Assembly: GCF_024323335.1 (NCBI RefSeq) | Contig: NC_066585.1 | Location: forward strand, 186,364,184 to 186,428,183 | Length of the DNA stretch: 64,000 bases | DNA from: Lathyrus oleraceus | Taxonomy: Eukaryota; Streptophyta; Magnoliopsida; Fabales; Fabaceae | Direction: 5' to 3' | Shown here: in pieces, positions 58,895 to 64,000 of the stretch | Position numbering within the stretch: position 1 is the first letter of the stretch | Layout of the letters: the number at the start of each line of letters is the position of its first letter | Notes under the pieces: model-generated | The model's input: only the letters and a program-made list of their open reading frames with translations | Told to the model about the DNA's origin: nothing | The model's database searches: none | Position numbers and translations under genes: made by a program

Positions 58895-61585
58895 CAAGTG
58901 CTCAGCTTCATCCATGACCAACCTTAAGGCGCCTAATACTCTGCAGAATTGGAATCCCAGCCTTCACCTAAAGGAATTTTGCATTTCTTCTTGAATTTTT
59001 TCAGTTTCAATTTTCAACTTCCTTGGTTCATTATTGAACTCCAGTTCCTTAGCTTCACTTCCTTTCCATCTCAAGAACAAGCTGCACAAGAGAACTGGAG
59101 TGGATCAAGTGTTTGAGAGCTGCTCTTCAAAGGTTTTCCCTCAAACTGTTTTGATTTGAAACTCCAAATATATTGATCACATCTTGTGTTTGTTGGTTCC
59201 TTTGAAGTCCTTTCATAAGAGGCAATTGATTGGTGTACTTAATTTCATGAATCCATCAAGTTCAGGTTGAACACCATAAACTTCCACCTCAGATTTCTCC
59301 TCATACAGTAATCTTGAGAGGAAGCTAATGGCACAGGGGTGATGTACATCACCCCAGCTTTCCAATGATATGAGGATCGTACATTTTCATTAAGTTTTCA
59401 TAACCTGCAAATGTCACCGGAGCTGGCGTGCTCGCCGGAGAAGACGGTGGTGTACACCACCGTCCACCATGCCAGATTGAATTTGGACCATTGATTGCTA
59501 TTTCAAGATCTAATCTATGCCATCCAATGTTATGACCATTTCTAATACAACGTGTTTCGCCTTTGACTCTGATTCACCATGAGCGCGCGCATGAGGGCCA
59601 TAGGATGTGCCACCTCATTTAATGAATTAAGATCCAACACGCCAGGCTTTTCCTAATTTCTGATTTATTTCATTTTATTTTCTTTATTTCATTTTATTTT
59701 AAAAATTCACAACTCTTTCATTTTAAATCCAAAAAATATGGGACCAATTGCATTATTTCCCTTTTTAATTCTAGTTTCTAAAAATGATTTTTAATATTTT
59801 TTATTTTGTCATTTGATATTTTTTTGTGAATTTTCTCTTTTCTGGTTATTTTTAATTCATTTTAAATAGTTTCCAATATTCAAAAAATGCAAAAATATTT
59901 TCTTAACATCTTTGAATGATGATGAATCTATGAAAAATATTCTCATCAATTTCCAAATTGATTTGAGATTGATTTGAGATTTTAGTTCAATTATGTTATT
60001 TTTTAGTCATTTAATTGTTTAAAAATAGTTTCTGGTTTCCAAAAATGCTGAAATTTTTTGTCAAACTTTGTTTGACCTTGTTGAACTTAGGATGATCCAT
60101 TTAGACTTTTCCAAGTTGATTTGAGATGGATTTGAAGTTTGACCTTTAATTGTTTATTTTAATTCAAGTATTATTTTAATTCTCAAAAATACCAAAAATA
60201 TTTTATTTGTTTCTTGACTTCTAAACTTCATCTTGCTTCTGTTTACCATTGGTTGACTTTGATTCTATTCATGTTTGATCAATGTGTATTGGATATCTCA
60301 TTTGAATTTCAATTCATGTACATTCTTATTCTTATTCTTATTCTTTTTTCTTTTTGATCAATGAGTTAAAGATTGGTGTTTAGCCTTGACACATGAGAGG
60401 CTTAACCTTCTTTGATTCAAATCTAATTCATCTTGATCAAAGATCAAGTGAATGGCTTTGCATTAGAGATAGGTTGCTTCTTAGTCAAGCAAAAAACCTA
60501 AATCAATACAAGATCATTCTTCTTTTCTTTTGGCATGGCAAGTTGTAGGAGCTTGGCTTACTAGTCATGGTCTCTAACTTGTGTTTGTTGCCTATAGTTT
60601 TATTGACCAGCCTCAGATAGGTATGACTACTACATTAGTCCACTTACGATTGCTTAACATAGCGCTAAATTGCCTTATGGCACACTAACACTAACTAATA
60701 ACCACTAACTTTTAATTAAAGCATTTAATTCTTGTAATTTACTTTTATGCAATTTAATATCTTGTTCATTAATTCATTTGCTTTTGCCCTTTGCTCACTT
60801 GAGCTCATGTTTATGTTAATACAATTTGTCTTTTGCTCACTTGAGCACATTATTGTGTATATACTATTGTGCTTGTTTTGTTTTGATTGTGTGAACCCAA
60901 TGCAAATGGACAAAGGACTTAGTTTTTAGGACCTTACCTATGCTAATGGAGTTTGAAGAGCAACTAGGCCTCATGCCTTTAGAGTGCTAAAAATGTCAAA
61001 GAGCAACTAGGCCTCATGCCTTTAGAATGCTTAATGTTGAAGATGAATTGAAAGGACCTAATTCTAAACTCACTCTTGTCCATTATTTATATTGCATTGT
61101 GGAACTTTTTGATTTATGTGTTCTTGTGTGCTAGGGATCCCAAACTTGCCAAGTAGAAGAACCATTGTCATGAGCATCCAAAGTGAGAGATACAAAAGCC
61201 AATTGGAAGATTCCTAGGAGCTTGATTGATTGTGTGCTTGATTGCTTGAGATATTTGCTTATTGCTTGCTAATTCCAAAGGAAAGGGAACAACTTGGATC
61301 ATCACTATAATCTCAAGAAGGGAACTCCGTGTGGTTTTATTTCTCATCCTTCATCCTTGCATGTTTAGGACTTAGCCATTCTTCTTCTTCCCTCCACTCT
61401 AACCCAAGCCAAACTTTTGTGCAAACATTAACATTGTTTTCAAAAATTAGAAACCTAAGCACTATGCTTTTGATTTTTTAAACTTTTTTCATAACACTTA
61501 TTTTGAATTGGATCCTAAGTCAACTTTGACCGTATTTTATGAATACTTTTTGTCATACCCCAAAAAAAATTACCCATCATTTTTC

Positions 61586-61587
<2 letters not shown>

Positions 61588-61616
<29 letters not shown>

Positions 61617-61728
61617 CGAAAAAAAAAACGAAAAAAAAAAAAAAAAAAAAAAAAAAAAGAAAAAGAAAAAAGAAAAAAAAAATTTAATTAATTAATTAAT
61701 TAATTAATTAATTAATTAAATAATTAAA
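61588..61728 (+). repeat. A tract followed by TTAA microsatellite in LTR G
   Basis: A 95-base run of A broken by a few C and G, then about eleven TTAA units. It lies in the upstream part of the LTR, about 80 bases before the TATA box. Confidence 0.9.
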
Positions 61729-61809
61729 ATAAATATATAAATAAAATATAACAAATTATTTTGGACTTGGGTCTCCCTCATTTCAAGCCCATTACCCATG
61801 AAATTAGTC

Positions 61810-61817
61810 TATAAATA
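61810..61817 (+). promoter_or_regulatory. TATA box of LTR G
   Basis: TATAAATA (from ctataaatactg) followed by a purine-rich leader; a typical LTR promoter layout. Confidence 0.65.
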
Positions 61818-63566
61818 CTGAAGTTTCAGTAGGGGAGTTACACTTGGAGTTTACACTGGGAGATTCACTGGAGAAAGAAGGAAGAGAAGCAAAACACTCT
61901 GAGGTTTCCTTGGAACAAAACCTTGAGGAAAAAGAAAGAGAGAGAACAGAGAAGGACGGATAGAAACTTTGGCATAGGAACCCTGCCTACCCGGAGAATT
62001 CAGAGTAAAGAAACCCTGAAGGCAGCCCATCTGCACCGAAGCCATCGCCGTCCAATTCCCGCTGCCTAACTTATTCCGATACTACAAGTGGTCAATCCCT
62101 TCAACCTTGAATTGGCAAACAGGTTTGCGTATCTCTATTGTTTATACTTTCAATTGGCCATATCTACATATATAATGCATCATGATTAAATGTTGATATA
62201 TAATTTGCTTTCGTATGGGAATTTAAATATGCCTGAATACCCTGAATGTTTGACCATGTTATTCCTGTGATAAAATGCCATAAAATTCAAAGTTCCTAAC
62301 ATGGGGCTGTTTTCAAATTCAAAATCCGTGGCCTTCGCTAGGCGAGGCAGAGGCGAACGAGACAGTACCTGATTCTTCTAGTCTGTTTTTTTTTATGTTT
62401 TTATCATAGCCATGCATTATTCATCCTATCCTATTTATTGTTGTGATATTTCTCCGGTGTAATCTTCGATTGCACCCTGATTTGGTGTTCTAACATGTTT
62501 CTTTTTTTGAGTTTCGTAAAGGTTCACATATCCCAGGAAAAGGTTATTGGCTAGGTATTCCACTTTATTTGTGGGATACCCTTGTGGAGTTTCACCCTAA
62601 ATTAATTTTTTAATGTATTAATTTCTAATGTATTAATTTTTTAATATATTATTTTTAATAATTTTAATGTGGAGTTTCATCCTAATTATATAATTAATTG
62701 TAAAACTTTGCCTTTGAATAAGTGATCTTGGACTTCTCTTTGTTGCCTTACGATTACGATATTACGGTCATGTCCCGCGAACGTGGGGATACCCTTAGCA
62801 AAGACCCTTCGGTTAAATCATCATAAAATAAATTATAGTCCCTCGGATGTTGCCTTCGAATATACAACTTTGTCCCTCGATGACCCTCCGATGTTGCCTA
62901 CGGTTAAATGATGATAGTCCCTTCGAATGCTAAGGTATCCTCATAACTGTTGCCTTCAATGACCAATCGATGACCCTACGATGACCCTTTTACATCCAAA
63001 GGATAAAACTACTTATTTCTCAATAATAAGGACAGTTTTACCCTCATAAGGATAGGAAATGCCCGTAAAGACCTTGGGTCGGTATAACTCTTAATTGCTG
63101 GCTCACAACTTAAAACATTTTTTTTTTGCACCTCACACCTTTCAAAATGCCTTTAGAAAATCACCACTTGGTATACATTCATACTAGAATCATTACCGAG
63201 TTATATTTTTCTAAACAATTTTCAAAACTAAAACGGGATAACCACTTTGTATACATTCATACAAGAATCATTACAAAGTTAAATTCTCTTTTCAAAACAA
63301 TTTTCCAAACAATTCACAAACACTTTTTTAGACAAAAATAATATAAGTGATCGAGCAATTAAGAGCCCATGGATAACCATGGATACAAAGGGTGCTAACA
63401 CCTTCCCTTTGTATAATGTACCTCCCGAACCCAAAATCTAAATTAAGGTCTTTCCTGTTCTTTTCCACCTTTCCTTATTGGATAAAAGAAAAGTCGGTGG
63501 CGACTCTTGCTAACCGCGACATTGCGATAAAAAACACAAAAAGTCCAGTTCACCGTATGACAGAAC

Positions 63567-63584
63567 TGGCGACTCTGCTGGGGA
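63567..63584 (+). promoter_or_regulatory. Primer-binding site of element G
   Basis: TGGCGACTCTGCTGGGGA, identical to the sites of B and C. Confidence 0.9.
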
Positions 63585-64000
63585 CCCTAAATATTTAAAA
63601 AGAGAGGTTACCTTAAAAACAAGATCACTTATTCAATTTGTCTGATTTATTTTTAAGGGATTGCTTGGGTATGTTATGCTTGAGTGAAAGATCCTACACC
63701 CGGATCTAGTGTACCTTAGGTAAGTAGCAAGAGATCATCGCGACTGTCCGGCGTATACTGGAATGGTCAAAATGATGGCTACGGTTAATGTGGCACTTTG
63801 GATGTCCTGATGTTCCTCATGTTAGTTGAGGAAATATTTGGCATTCGCGTGGTGTCATAAAAGCATTAACCAGACCTTTAGAACCCTAATTGACTCATCC
63901 TGGCCATTAGAAAGTAGTGAGATAACTGGCTTCGGTTCCGACTGGAGTTGGTTGAGACTCGATACTACACTCTTTGAGATTGGACTTTAGGGAAGCTCCG
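63585..64000 (+). other. Element G leader, running off the window
   Basis: Non-coding sequence related to the leader of B (aaagatcctacacccgg at 63,688). ORF1 or gag would be expected beyond the end. No ORF is seen. Confidence 0.7.

Larger units (their letters stand above)
55972..61550 (+). repeat. LTR F (element C family, plus strand), split and truncated
   Basis: Starts TGTAAGACCCTAATTTTGAC, the same LTR start as element C, and aligns to the reverse of 15,490-19,662. It is interrupted by the copia-like solo LTR at 56,065-57,457 and cut at 61,550 by LTR G, so about 720 bases of its right end are missing. The TATA box is at 58,887-58,894. It keeps the segment containing aaggcgccta after the TATA box that the 5' LTR of C lost. 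It is clearly more diverged from both C LTRs than they are from each other. No coding sequence; 58,689-58,994 is a chance frame. Confidence 0.88.
61551..63562 (+). repeat. 5' LTR of element G (complete)
   Basis: 2,012 bases with perfect 8-base inverted ends TGTCATAC...GTATGACA and an exact primer site four bases later. The TATA box is at 61,810-61,817. Near its left end are a 95-base almost pure A tract (61,588-61,682) and a TTAA repeat (61,683-~61,728). The middle holds scattered phrases of the type gatgttgcctacggtt and gatgacccta (62,760-62,990), and near the end caccttccctttgtataatg and gtcggtggcgactcttgc, a tail shared with Ogre-like LTRs. It is inserted in LTR F; the second LTR is outside the window. 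Confidence 0.92.

Noticed and set aside
58689..58994. 101-residue plus-strand open frame near a TATA box
   Set aside because: In LTR F; the frame crosses the TATA box at 58,887 and is not conserved in C LTRs.
1..64000. A novel defence, toxin or metabolic gene system
   Set aside because: All coding sequence I can recognise belongs to retrotransposons; no other protein families or RNA genes were found.

Overview
The window is plant nuclear DNA made almost entirely of long terminal repeat (LTR) retrotransposons inserted into one another. I found no convincing host gene, tRNA, rRNA or CRISPR. The dominant elements are Ogre-like Ty3/gypsy retrotransposons of the Tat group. They show LTRs of about 4.9-5.5 kb, an extra ORF1 upstream of gag, a second RNase H behind the usual RT-RNase H, an apparent intron between protease and reverse transcriptase, and a primer-binding site TGGCGACTCTGCTGGGGA. 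Such elements are especially abundant in large-genome legumes of the tribe Fabeae (pea, vetch, Lathyrus, lentil), which is the most likely source. The species is inferred, not proven.

Layout, using my own letters. A (minus, 1-~12,290): an old, heavily mutated Ogre that enters the window in mid-integrase, with pol, intron, gag-pro, ORF1, leader, decayed primer site and a 5' LTR cut short at about 12.3 kb. D (plus): an LTR segment (~12,330-14,560) and a gag fragment split by element C into 14,661-14,767 and 38,909-39,814. C (minus, 14,768-~38,907): the best preserved element, with both LTRs, primer site, ORF1, gag-pro, intron, RT-RNase H-integrase, a repeat-rich 3' UTR and polypurine tract. A solo LTR J (20,546-22,488) with target duplication TTACT sits in its 3' UTR. 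B (plus, 39,815-~47,930): a complete 5.5-kb LTR, exact primer site and decayed ORF1. H (minus, ~47,940-~54,040): gag-pro, an ORF1 tail, a locally inverted ORF1 piece and part of a B-type LTR; it faces B and shares no LTR boundary with it. Then come an AT-rich stretch (54,041-54,518), E2 (plus, ~54,519-55,971, same LTR family as D), F (plus, 55,972-61,550, an LTR of the C family split by a copia-like solo LTR at 56,065-57,457 with target duplication CCTTA), and G (plus, 61,551-end), a new element with a perfect 2.0-kb LTR whose body lies beyond the window.

How the parts work together. In an active element the LTR drives one long RNA. ORF1 (function unknown), gag and protease are read from it, and RT, two RNase H domains and integrase follow after removal of a ~260-base intron that begins at the protease stop codon. 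In C and A the proposed GT-AG removal joins protease to RT exactly in frame. No element here looks fully competent: A, B, D and H are fossils, C carries seven in-frame stops and two frameshifts, and G is visible only as LTR and leader.
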